DNA of 64,000 nucleotides from positions 4,148,506 to 4,212,505 of the forward strand of contig OX638316.1 in assembly GCA_951812525.1 (NCBI GenBank), written 5' to 3'. The position numbers and the translations under genes were made by a program. Source of the stretch: an uncultured Poribacteria bacterium. Its GTDB lineage: Bacteria > Poribacteria > WGA-4E > WGA-3G. Positions 42,507 to 51,800 of this stretch are shown piece after piece. Position 1 is the stretch's first letter. Every line of letters starts with the position of its first letter. The notes beneath the pieces are model-generated. The model worked only from the letters and a program-made list of their open reading frames with translations. It ran no database searches and had not been told where the DNA came from.

Positions 42507-43672
42507 ACTGGTTCCTCCATAAGGTCCTGCAGTAGTTCACTATCGAAAATGGCACTGCCTATTCCGAAGTCCGAAATCCAATTGTCAAGTGCTTCACGTT
42601 TATCACGAATCTCCTCAAGATTGGTGACTTCTGTGCCAAGTCCGGGTCTATTGCGTAAAAGCAATATACCAAGCCAATCTGATAAACTTTCAGAACTGAG
42701 GGTGTCAAGGAGTTGAGAACTATGGGTAGTGATAATGACTTGTGTTCGTTCAGCAAGCTGTTCAAGAACATTGGCAATATCCTTCAACGCGCCCGGGTGC
42801 AGATTTCGCTCAGGTTCCTCAATAGTAATGAGAGATGGCAGCTCAGCCTGATTGAGCAAGGTGCAATAGGCAACAAGTCGTAATGTACCATCAGATGCCC
42901 CCTCCAAAGGAATCGGATTTTTGTAACCTTCTAAAAGGCATAATTGGGTTTCACCGTTAATCAGGCGATGGTCTATGCTAACATCGGTACAGGCTGCGAG
43001 GGACTCACTAACGTTACGAAAGCCCTCTGGAGTATTTGTGTGCCAATCTGACAGTACCTCCCCCAGTCTAAAACCATAACTATCAAGTTTTGGCGATTCA
43101 CGAACATTTTTTTTAACAGGCAAAAAACCCGTGAGATGATTACGTATGAATTCCGGTTGAAAGTCATAAAATTCCCAACCTTTAATAAAACTTGTTAAGG
43201 CATTTGTAATAGGCTTGTTCCCGTAATCACCAGCGGACTTCAAAGCAAGTTGATTTGATTTATACGTTGTCTTGTTTTTGCTGTCTTCATCCTGAACTGA
43301 ACCTTCTCCATCCAGAATCGATATAATTTTTATACCATTAACCGACAAACTTTCGGCAACAAAAGGATTGTTAACCTCTGCTGTAAACTTCAGTTGATAC
43401 TCAGTAGATGAGTTCTGCACTTCAATGTGTAATTGAAAATCTATGTGACTTGCTTCACCTGCCCAAAGGGAATCCTGGATTGTTTCAATTGAAGGTAGTT
43501 CCTCGCTAATCACCATCCTTTTAAAAAGGTGTAGAGCACTTAAGACGTTCGATTTCCCACTAGCATTGGGACCAACGAGAACTGTCAGAGGTTTCAACGA
43601 AAGCTCAACATTCCGCAAACTCAGGAAATTTTTGACACGAACTCTCTCTAAAAATACTTTCCGTTCAGACAT
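42503..43672 (-). CDS. AAA ATPase of RecF/OLD-like (AAA_15/21) type
   Basis: 389 residues of the ABC-type ATPase fold: Walker A GPNASGKSN (34-42), signature-like EGASDGTLRLVAYCTLL (about 278-294), Walker B SLITIEEPERNLHPG and the H-loop IITTHSSQLLDTL. No TOPRIM nuclease is fused, unlike full OLD proteins, so it needs a partner for any nuclease function; the next gene is the natural candidate. It is first in a three-gene unit with overlapping ends. The palindrome TTGTTAACAA upstream (around 43695) lies in a short AT-rich leader and could be a control site. Confidence 0.87.
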   Translation of the reverse strand: MSERKVFLERVRVKNFLSLRNVELSLKPLTVLVGPNASGKSNVLSALHLFKRMVISEELPSIETIQDSLWAGEASHIDFQLHIEVQNSSTEYQLKFTAEVNNPFVAESLSVNGIKIISILDGEGSVQDEDSKNKTTYKSNQLALKSAGDYGNKPITNALTSFIKGWEFYDFQPEFIRNHLTGFLPVKKNVRESPKLDSYGFRLGEVLSDWHTNTPEGFRNVSESLAACTDVSIDHRLINGETQLCLLEGYKNPIPLEGASDGTLRLVAYCTLLNQAELPSLITIEEPERNLHPGALKDIANVLEQLAERTQVIITTHSSQLLDTLSSESLSDWLGILLLRNRPGLGTEVTNLEEIRDKREALDNWISDFGIGSAIFDSELLQDLMEEPV

Positions 43673-43998
43673 GCTTATTTACCTCTGTTCACCATTGTTA
43701 ACAAATATTTTACCATAGCAATATATTTTTTTGCGAAAGAAAATCCATAGAGGAGTGTCGGGTTTCACTTGGTATGCCTGTAATAGATGGATGACGCAGG
43801 TTTCGCGGATTTGGAGTTTCTGTCTATCCAACACCCATAGTACAACGTTGGGTTTCACTACTTTCAACCCAACCTACGGGTCTGAGTCGGACCGGTGCGG
43901 TTAGGAAACCGCACCTACCGTTTCTGGGGAGGTTTGGTGGGTCTGAGTCGGACCGGTGCGGTTAGGAAACCGCACCTACCGTTTCTGGAGAGGTTGGT
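43673..43998. other. Gene-free gap with 61 bp tandem duplication
   Basis: Positions 43878-43938 are repeated at 43939-43998 almost exactly. Each unit contains GTGCGGTTAGGAAACCGCAC. An inverted repeat GTTGGGTT/AACCCAAC lies at 43847-43873, with half copies nearer the ATPase gene. No gene seen. Confidence 0.75.
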
Positions 43999-45177
43999 CT
44001 ACGGTTCGACAACTTTGTAGAATTCTACTTGTCCGTTGCGGATTGTGTTGATTACAACGCTTTTTACGGGGTGCCTATTGGCATCGTAGTGAGAAATGAA
44101 CGTTGCGCCTTGGTGGTTGGTGATGTTCGAGAGTGCGTCTCGAATGGCACTTGGGTTTAGGGTCTGGACGTTTTCGATGGCAACAGCCAATAAGGACATG
44201 GCATCGTAACCTGCGGCTGCCATTCCGTCTGGAGGCATCATAAATAGTTCTGTATAAGCCTGGATAAACTGTGCTGCATTCGGTAATGCTGAACTAAAAT
44301 TCGTAGTAAAGTAAGAATCCTCCAACGGCACGTCGTCATCTAAGGTGCTGAAAAGTTTCTCCGGTTCATCCCAGCTCCCCATCCCAAGAAAAGTAGTCAG
44401 AATACCGAACTCCCTTGCCTGTGCCATTACTAAGTGAATCTCTGGAATAACGCCAGCAATATAGAGTACATCTGGAGATGCGGATTTGATTCTTGCCAAC
44501 TGTACATCAAAGGTTTTATCGCCGACTCCATAAACTTCGCTGGCGACTATTTCCCCACCGAGTTCCTGAAAACTCTTTTCAAACGATCGAGTAAGTCCCT
44601 CTGTGTAAGCACTATCAGCTTGACGGATAGTTGCGGCGGTTGTTGCGTCAAGTTCAGAGGGATTAACAGCGAATTGTGCCATGACTGCCCCTTGAACCGG
44701 CGTTGGCGGGACGACGAGGAAGATGAAATCTCCTGCAGCGGTCACGAACTCGCCAGCGGAGCCGGAAATAATGGGACGTCCAAACTCCTGAACGACCGGT
44801 CCGACCTGCATGGAATTGTTGGAGAAGATAGGACCGAGGATTGCGACAACATCCTCCTGTTCAATCAGTGTTTTTGCGATACGGACACTTTCATCTGCGT
44901 CCGGGACTGGACGGTCTCCTTGATTATCCATAACGATAAGTTCAATCTGTGTCCCGAGTAGACCGCCGCCATGGTTTATTTGGGTTTGCGCGAGTGCTGC
45001 GCCTTGGGCGAAACCGGTGTAGTATCCTGAGGGTTGAATTACTCCGATTTTAATGGTAGAGACGGTGTCTGTGGAAAGCACATCGGGTGTAACGACCTGT
45101 TTTACGCGTTCGCAACTGGAAAAAGATATAATGAAAATTGCGATGAGGATGAGGAAAATTTTAGTGTTCACTGTCAA
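43999..45177 (-). CDS. LivJ-type ABC substrate-binding lipoprotein
   Basis: 392 residues. The signal ends in a lipobox (FIISFSSC, Cys near 22). The type I periplasmic binding fold follows: IKIGVIQPSGYYTGFAQGAALAQTQINHGGGLLGTQIELIVMDNQG, VVAILGPIFSNNSMQVGPVVQEFGRPIISGSAG and PDVLYIAGVIPE. Such proteins deliver branched-chain amino acids, amides or short carboxylates to LivHMGF-like importers, or act as sensors. No permease or ATPase gene is adjacent. It overlaps the preceding 2H phosphoesterase by 4 bp, which gives a two-gene unit. Confidence 0.87.
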   Translation of the reverse strand: MTVNTKIFLILIAIFIISFSSCERVKQVVTPDVLSTDTVSTIKIGVIQPSGYYTGFAQGAALAQTQINHGGGLLGTQIELIVMDNQGDRPVPDADESVRIAKTLIEQEDVVAILGPIFSNNSMQVGPVVQEFGRPIISGSAGEFVTAAGDFIFLVVPPTPVQGAVMAQFAVNPSELDATTAATIRQADSAYTEGLTRSFEKSFQELGGEIVASEVYGVGDKTFDVQLARIKSASPDVLYIAGVIPEIHLVMAQAREFGILTTFLGMGSWDEPEKLFSTLDDDVPLEDSYFTTNFSSALPNAAQFIQAYTELFMMPPDGMAAAGYDAMSLLAVAIENVQTLNPSAIRDALSNITNHQGATFISHYDANRHPVKSVVINTIRNGQVEFYKVVEP

Positions 45178-45719
45178 CTCCTTGTTTGAAACGGAAACTG
45201 TTCCGCAACGACGAACCGATCATTTGTTTCAGGTGAGCGATAGATAAGGCTAACTGTTGCAATTTCGCACTGTATCGGTTGCCACTCGGTTTGGAGCCGT
45301 TGTTGTTCGGTACGGAGGGAACGGTGCTGGAATTGTCCAACGGAGAGGTGTGGGTGAAATCCACCGGCAAACTGTGCCGTGTCGTTGTAGTCAGGTAGAT
45401 GCTGCATCAGCACACTGTGTAAACGTACAATCTCATCTTCTGGTTCGGGGACTAAGAACATTGTACACGATCTGCGGTGTATGAAAGCATCAAAGCGCGC
45501 AAGCTCAATAAAAAAGGGTGCTATCTGTTGTGCGGCTTTTGTAAGTGCGGGGGTAATATCCGCGAAACTGTGACGCTCTGCAAATGGATAGAGGAGTGTT
45601 ATGTGCGGCATCCACCGCACGAAGTTTCGGTCGTGGATTCGGCGGATGTCTTGGATGGGTGGTTGTGCCAATTCAGGTGGAATGAGGACAACGGCGGTTG
45701 TGTGGGTTTTGGTTGGCAT
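45174..45719 (-). CDS. 2H phosphoesterase superfamily protein (2'-5' RNA ligase-like)
   Basis: 181 residues. The two family histidine motifs are PHITLLYPF (about 38-46) and HPHLSVGQF (about 120-128), in the form H-x-[TS]-[LV]. These proteins hydrolyse or join 2'-5' linkages or cyclic phosphates in RNA. The start overlaps nothing and the end overlaps the LivJ-type gene (ATGA). The partnership with a binding lipoprotein is odd and probably not functional. Confidence 0.85.
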   Translation of the reverse strand: MPTKTHTTAVVLIPPELAQPPIQDIRRIHDRNFVRWMPHITLLYPFAERHSFADITPALTKAAQQIAPFFIELARFDAFIHRRSCTMFLVPEPEDEIVRLHSVLMQHLPDYNDTAQFAGGFHPHLSVGQFQHRSLRTEQQRLQTEWQPIQCEIATVSLIYRSPETNDRFVVAEQFPFQTRS

Positions 45720-45810
45720 AAGGGAAATAATAGTCGTTGTTAGTTATCAGTTGTCAGTACTCAGCAGTAAGACTGTAAGTATGTGGCATGCGAAGCGAAC
45801 CTCGGAAACA

Positions 45811-45899
45811 CCGCAAACTAACAGTTTGCGGTACAGGTCCTCCTTATCGAATGTACGTTTTTATAGGAAAACCGGTGCGGTTGAAAACCGCACCTACCA
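45811..45899. repeat. Two dispersed hairpins
   Basis: CCGCAAACT-AAC-AGTTTGCGG (45811-45829 with GTACAG after it) and GGTGCGGTT-GAA-AACCGCACC (45874 onwards). They share intergenic sequence with 29980-30040, where the neighbouring TACAGGTCC is also conserved. Confidence 0.7.
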
Positions 45900-45930
45900 A
45901 TTGCTGTTAGAGACTCCTAAACAAAATAGA

Positions 45931-46734
45931 TCAATCTCTTCCAACAGACATGCCCCAACGACCACCGTCAACGTGGATCGTCTGACCCGTGATGTAGGAG
46001 GCATCGTCGCTGAGAAGGAAGGCAATAGTGGCTGCAATCTCTTCGGGTCCACAGCGGCGTTTCATAATGCACGAAACGATGGGTGTCTCCTCTAACTCCT
46101 TTTTCCGAGCGGCAGGATCGGGTGCTCTCCCAAAGTGCATCTCTGTGACAACCCACCCCGGTGCAACGGCGTTCACGCGAATTCCATAGTCGACGAATTC
46201 ATACGCCATTGTCTTCGTGAGAGAGACCAATGCGGATTTAATGGCATCGTAGACCCATCCTCCGGGTCTGCCGAGGTATCCGCCCTCTGATGAGAGATTG
46301 ACGATGGCACCACCTTCCTGTTTTAAGAGGGGTAATAGATGCTGCGTGATGACGACCCAACCGCGGAGACCGATTGAGGTTTCGGGTCCCCAAGTTGAAA
46401 CCCAGCCACCGTCTTCAATTCTGCCACCTCCGGCAATAGCAGCGTTATTAACAAGGATATGAAGGGCGGAAAACTTTTCGGCGACAGTACTTGCTGCGGA
46501 GATGACGCTTTCATCATCGGCGAGATCAACTTCTACAAAAAGAGCCTTTCCACCTGCTTCTTCGATTTCGGCGACTGCTTTGTTCGCCATTTCGGCGTTG
46601 ATATCGGCGATAATAACGTGTGCACCTTCGGCTGCGAGTCGGTTGGCTGTCGCTCTACCGATGCCCGAGGCTCCACCTGTTACCAGGGCGACTTTATCAG
46701 TAAAACGGATTGTTCCCCATTGGTTTGTGTTCAT
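45931..46734 (-). CDS. SDR-family oxidoreductase, copy A of tandem pair
   Basis: 267 residues of the classical short-chain dehydrogenase type: TGGASGIGRATANRLAAEGAHVIIADIN (NAD loop and Asp for NAD(H)), NNAAIAG, catalytic Ser in NLSSEGG, Tyr/Lys in VYDAIKSALVSLTK, and the end SYITGQTIHVDGGRWG. It oxidises or reduces a secondary alcohol or keto group, substrate unknown. AAAGGAG precedes the ATG. About 80% like the copy at 46802, with most differences in the mid-protein substrate loop. Confidence 0.88.
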   Translation of the reverse strand: MNTNQWGTIRFTDKVALVTGGASGIGRATANRLAAEGAHVIIADINAEMANKAVAEIEEAGGKALFVEVDLADDESVISAASTVAEKFSALHILVNNAAIAGGGRIEDGGWVSTWGPETSIGLRGWVVITQHLLPLLKQEGGAIVNLSSEGGYLGRPGGWVYDAIKSALVSLTKTMAYEFVDYGIRVNAVAPGWVVTEMHFGRAPDPAARKKELEETPIVSCIMKRRCGPEEIAATIAFLLSDDASYITGQTIHVDGGRWGMSVGRD

Positions 46735-46801
46735 TGGATGCTCCTTTTATTCGGTCTGTCAGCGATTAGCGGTCAGAGGTTATCAGTTGTCAGTGAGAGG
46801 A

Positions 46802-47602
46802 TTAACTACGGACGGACATGCCCCAACGTCCGCCGTCAACGTGGATGGTCTGTCCTGTGATGTATGAAGCGTCGTCACTAAGGAGGAATGCAATAGTGGC
46901 TGCGATCTCTTCGGGTTTAGCAAGACGTTTCATGATACACGAAGTGATTGTTAATTCCTCTAATACCTTTTTTTGGGTAGCAGGATTGGGGGCTGTCCCG
47001 AAGTGCATCTCCGTAACAATCCACCCGGGGGCGACGGCGTTCACACGTATTCCGTATTCGACGAATTCCTGTGCCATGGTTTTGGTGACAGAAACCAGAG
47101 CGGCTTTAATCGCATCGTAGACCCACTGTCCGGGCCTGCCGAGGTATCCTCCCTCTGATGATAGGTTGACGATAGCTGCACTTTCCTGTTTTAAGAGCGG
47201 GAGTAGGTGCTGCGTGATGTGTACCCAACCGCGGAGACCGATTGCGGTTTCAACATCCCAATTAGGTAGCCACTCGCCATCCTCAATTCTGCCGGTTCGT
47301 AAAACAGCAGCATTATTGACAAGGATATGAAGTGCAGAAAACTTTTCAGTGACAGCACTTGCAGCGGCACTAACGCTCTCATCATCAGCGAGATCGACTT
47401 CTACAAAAAGAGCCTTCCCACCTACTTCTTGGATTTCAGAGACAGCCTTATTTGCCATGTCGGCGTTGTTATCAGCGATGATGACGTGTGCGCCTTCGGC
47501 GGCGAGTCGGTTCGCTGTTGCTCTGCCGATACCGGAGGCACCGCCTGTTATCAAAGCCACCTTATCAGTAAAACGGATTGTTCCCCATTGGTTTGTGTTC
47601 AT
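46802..47602 (-). CDS. SDR-family oxidoreductase, copy B of tandem pair
   Basis: 266 residues, paralogue of 45931: the first residues MNTNQWGTIRFTDKVAL are identical and YDAIKAALVSVTK carries Tyr/Lys. Asp in IIADNNADMA points to NAD. Differences cluster at residues 100-120 and 195-215 (SCIMKRLAKPEEIAAT), regions that shape substrate choice. The pair may have started from one enzyme and then split in function. No strong promoter seen upstream; a tandem repeat block fills the space to 47817. Confidence 0.88.
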   Translation of the reverse strand: MNTNQWGTIRFTDKVALITGGASGIGRATANRLAAEGAHVIIADNNADMANKAVSEIQEVGGKALFVEVDLADDESVSAAASAVTEKFSALHILVNNAAVLRTGRIEDGEWLPNWDVETAIGLRGWVHITQHLLPLLKQESAAIVNLSSEGGYLGRPGQWVYDAIKAALVSVTKTMAQEFVEYGIRVNAVAPGWIVTEMHFGTAPNPATQKKVLEELTITSCIMKRLAKPEEIAATIAFLLSDDASYITGQTIHVDGGRWGMSVRS

Positions 47603-47624
47603 TTGTTGTCTCTTTGTGAAAAAA

Positions 47625-47808
47625 ATCGAGATTCGGAGATCTTCCTACAGGAGGTATATCTCATCAGTTAAGAGTCGGGATTCGGAGATCACTCCTACAG
47701 GAAGCATATCTCATCAGTTAAGAGTCGGGATTCGGAAATCACTCCTACAGAAGATATATCTCATCAGTTAAGAGTCGGGATTCGGAGATCCCTCCTACAG
47801 AAGATATG
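47625..47808. repeat. Four tandem 50 bp repeats
   Basis: Units start at 47672, 47722 and 47772, with a partial copy at 47625. Each has GAGTCGGGATTCGGAGATC, CTCCTACAG, then the linker GATATATCTCATCAGTTAA. Same core as the 32 bp repeat at 26022, but another linker. Confidence 0.82.
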
Positions 47809-47816
47809 TTGTTTTT

Positions 47817-48590
47817 CTATACACCAGCGGCGAATCCGCCGTCTACGAGGAGGGATGCACCAGTAACCCATTCGGCATCGTCAGAGGCGAAAAAAACAGC
47901 GGCGCGCCCGATGTCCTTCGGCAGTCCAAAACGTGGTAAGGCGGTTTTCTCTAACGCTTCCTCAACCTGTTCTGAGGTAAGGTAATCTTGGATTGCGGTT
48001 TCGATATAACCCGGACAGATGGCGTTGACAGTTATGCCGAATTGCCCGATTTCCAACGCGGTATCCCGAACCATGTTGACGACAGCGGCTTTCGCCGGTG
48101 CATACGCAGGTCCTGCACCACCTCCGTAGGCGTGAACTGAGGCGATCTGGATAATCCGACCGTATTTTGACTGTTTCAGATGCGGGAGTGCGAGTTTCGT
48201 TGCGACGAAGATGCCGCGTAGATTTACACCGACGACTTTGTCCCAGTCGGCGATTGAGATCTCTTGCGCGCCACCCGGTATGTGGATGCCAGCGTTATTG
48301 ACGAGAATATCGAGTCCGCCGAAGTGTTCGACGGTCTGTTGGATTACGTGCGCGATCTGTGATTCATCGGCGACATCGGTTTGGACGAATATCCCTTGCG
48401 CACCGAGTTTTTCGATTTCTTCAACGGTTGGCGTTGTGACATCGGTTTCGTGGTATTTGCCGCGAAGGGGTGTCTCCTGTATATCGGCGATAGCGATCCG
48501 TGCGCCTTCGCGTGCGAATTCAAGAGCGATGCCGCGCCCGATGCCTGAACTCCCACCTGTTATGATAGCGATCCGATCATTGAGTAGCAT
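47817..48590 (-). CDS. SDR-family oxidoreductase (glucose 1-dehydrogenase-like)
   Basis: 257 residues. TGGSSGIGRGIALEFAREGARIAIADIQ, NNAGIHIPGG, catalytic Ser in IIQIASVHAYGG, YAPAKAAVVNMVR with Tyr/Lys, and the usual ASLLVDGGFAAG end. Unlike the two SDRs downstream it has an insert (GKYHETDVTTPTVEEIEKL) after the NAD loop. Substrate likely a sugar or polyol by family, unproved. The ATG lies before a gap with repeats; no clear ribosome site. Confidence 0.88.
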   Translation of the reverse strand: MLLNDRIAIITGGSSGIGRGIALEFAREGARIAIADIQETPLRGKYHETDVTTPTVEEIEKLGAQGIFVQTDVADESQIAHVIQQTVEHFGGLDILVNNAGIHIPGGAQEISIADWDKVVGVNLRGIFVATKLALPHLKQSKYGRIIQIASVHAYGGGAGPAYAPAKAAVVNMVRDTALEIGQFGITVNAICPGYIETAIQDYLTSEQVEEALEKTALPRFGLPKDIGRAAVFFASDDAEWVTGASLLVDGGFAAGV

Positions 48591-48651
48591 GAAAAGCTTA
48601 ACCCTGATGTGGAAAAAATAATAAAGTCAATAATTACTGATATCTGGTCAC

Positions 48652-48678
48652 CGATGCGGTTACAAACCGCACCTACCA
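48652..48678. repeat. Dispersed hairpin, family TGCGGTTAGAAACCGCA
   Basis: GATGCGGTT-AC-AAACCGCACCTACC; one of seven places with this family in the window. Nothing else is seen between 48591 and 48805. Confidence 0.6.
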
Positions 48679-48805
48679 AGTGAAAACAATCTGCCAGCAA
48701 ATATATATTGGTAAGAATTATACACTATCTTCTAAAATCTTTGTGACATTTTCTGACTAGGTGGTTTGGTTGAGTCGCACTGGATTTATTAGACAGGGTC
48801 AGGTA

Positions 48806-51800
48806 TTAGAAATACGATCTACCGAGTGAGTTACCGACACCGAAGGCGTTGTACGGCGCGCCTGCTGGTAAGGTTCGGATGCCCCAAGTTTCAGTGGTGG
48901 CATCGTAACCGACACCCATTGAAATCGCTGGTTCCTGAATCAGACTAACTTGGAATGTGAAATCTTGGCGGACGTTGTTGTAAGGTGAGTCGTCGCGCTT
49001 AATACCGATCCGATTCCAAGAGATGCGGAGGTTCCAATCGTGAAGGTTTCGTGTCATCATAATGCGCTGTGAATAAAACTGCTTCTCAATCGGATAATAG
49101 ATGAGACTCACATCGAATTCAAGGTTGCGGCTGAAACGGTAGCGACCAGTAGCAGTGATAGAACGGGAGGCTCTCCTTGAGGTGTGGCGTTTACTGAAAG
49201 AACTCCCAACGCTGACATTCCAACTCTGTCGCGTGTACCGGATATTGGAACGGAAACCGACCATTTTGAACTGTTTTTCGTCAACTGGATGTGGATTCGG
49301 GTCGTGGGTAAAGCGTATCGTAACATTTAGGTTTCGACTGGGAAGCGGTATAAATGTAAAATCGCTTTCTATAGGCTCATATTTACGCTTATATAAGGGG
49401 TCAAAGTCGGTGAAATCGGCGGTCAGTCGTGTATCAAAATATAAGACGCGGTGTGGTGATTGACCGCGTGGGGTCTTTATTTCAATGCTGGTATTGAAGT
49501 TGTAAGTGAGCATCTTCCGTTCATAGAAATAGGTGCTGGGTCCGAAAGGATAGAGGTCATCATTCTCGTCAACAGGGGGTTGGTAATCAAATCGGAGTGA
49601 GGACTGCATTTCATGGCGCAATTTCCGTAGTCCTGGGATATAACTGACATCGAAGATACGGAAGAGGGTATTTGTTGCGTTTGCGTTGATACTGTAAACC
49701 CCACGTATAATGTTTCTATTCTGCGCCTGATCTCGGTCGTGATAGATGGCGTTTGTGTTGAGATAGAGGTTAAGCTGGAGTTCGCGGAGCGGCGTAATAA
49801 GGAGTGTTGATTGCTTACGGACATCGAATCCGAGGTCTACTGTCTGTAGAAATACGTCTCTTTCCTCACCTGCTTTACCGCGATAGATCCCTCTATAGAA
49901 GTTTCCGAGTTCAACATCTAAATCAAGACTGGTGCTTTCGAGCGTTGGGAGTGTAAACATTGAAAGGAACGGTGTTTCAGTTTTGAACCTATCGGCGAGG
50001 GATAGCATACCGTCGTTGAGGGTTTCAAAGAGTGGGAAAGCACTGACCCGCATCCGTGAAAAGTTCAAAGTGAGTTGTGGGAGTTTCTGCAGCGAGGTAG
50101 TACCTTCGCCTGTGAAATCGTGAATGTGGCGCACTTCAAGTCTGCCAGTGAAGTCCCCGATAGTTTCGCGCGAAAACCTGAGATTGCCGTCCGGATCAAC
50201 ATCCTCTGGACTAAAGGCAGAGAAAGCCGTGCCATAGGTGAGTATTCCGAAAGTGTTGAGTGTAGATTCACCCGGGAGTTGCAATTCTTCTTTGTAATTA
50301 AGGGCGCGCAGCTCTGTCCTACCATTAAAGCTGATAGGGCGTCTACCGGCTTCTCGGCTGTCCCACGGTGTAAAGAAGGATTGGGTATGCGCCCACCGCG
50401 CAATCCAACTTCTACCGATCCGGGTGGCGTTCTGCCGTTCATAAGAGAATCGGTCAGCCCCGTAGAAGTAGATGTCGCCTCGATACGCTCGTTTTCGATC
50501 AATTTTGATAAGGCGAAACGATTTACTCGTCCGAATGGGACGGCTACTGTGTTCACCGGCGTACAATCTTTGCGCTTCTGAAGCCACGGCACTTGGGTCT
50601 TCCCATCTTCCGCGAAAGCCCTTCTTTCTATAAACACCTTCTTCGGCTTCCTCTTCTTCGGCCTCCTCGTCTGAGTCGACTACATCTTCGTCCTGAACCT
50701 CGCCTTCCTGCTCATCTTCTGACACAGCTGCTTCTGCTTCTTCAGTTCCTTCTTGGGACTTGCTTTCTTGCTCATCTTCTGGCTCAGTCGCCTCCGCTTC
50801 TTGGGTTTCCACTTGAGGCGCAACTTCTTCCTGATTTTCCGGTTCAGTTACCTCCGCCTCTTGGACTTCTTCCTGAGTCTCGTCTTCTTGTTCATCTTCT
50901 GGTTTAACTACCTCGGTATCTTGGGTTTCTTCGTCTGTATCCGTCGTATCAGTTGCCTGTGCTGCTTCTGGGACTGTAGGTGGGACATCTGTCTCTTCTT
51001 CTACATCGCCGGATTCAGAGTCTTGTGTCTCAGCAGCTTCCTCAGTTTCCTCTTGTACCGGATTCATTATGCCTTCGTAAAAAGCATCCCATTCCGCCTC
51101 AAATCCTTCAGCGAGTGCCTCAAAAGTGGGGGTCTGTTCTTTTTCGATTAATTGGAAAATGTAAAACCCTTCCGGCGTTGAAATAGGACGGCGTTCAGTT
51201 ACATCGCCAGGGTTTTCCATACGTCTGACGGAGTATTGCCAAGAAGACGGCATCTCATTCAGCATCATGCCTTCCCCCTCATTGATCTCGGTTAGGGTGG
51301 CATTCACATACTCAGAGAGTACATCAGCACGTTCTTTAAGTGATTCAAAGGATTCACCTTCCTCAGCACGTAGTAGTAGGTCGTCTGCTAATTCGCGTAG
51401 GATTGTCTCGGTTTCCTCGCTTGCAGTGATATTGATGTCAATACGGCGGAGCCTGACTTCACGTTCACCGTAAACGTCAATCACGCGATCTGCTTTGAGG
51501 ATATGGAAAGCGGATTCGGTTTGTACAACAGGGCTAATTTCGCCTTCTTGTAAAGCGAAGGCGACTTCCTCCAGAACAGGATCGAGTTTCGGGTTCTCAT
51601 CGTTATCGGTCTCACCGGGAACGAGGAATCCTATATCACCGCCATCGTAGCGGGTATCGGAGTGGTCGGAGTTGCTTTGTGCGATCTGTGCGAAGTCGGC
51701 GTCTTCCTCTAAAGCCTGCGTGCGGATTTCCTCAGCACTCTCTTTGGCACGTTTGACATCATCATCGGTGATTTTATATTCAAGGAAAAGCTGCTTTAGC

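Noticed and set aside
47625-47808. 50 bp periodic repeats as CRISPR array
   Set aside because: Both core and linker repeat almost unchanged, so there are no unique spacers; only four units.
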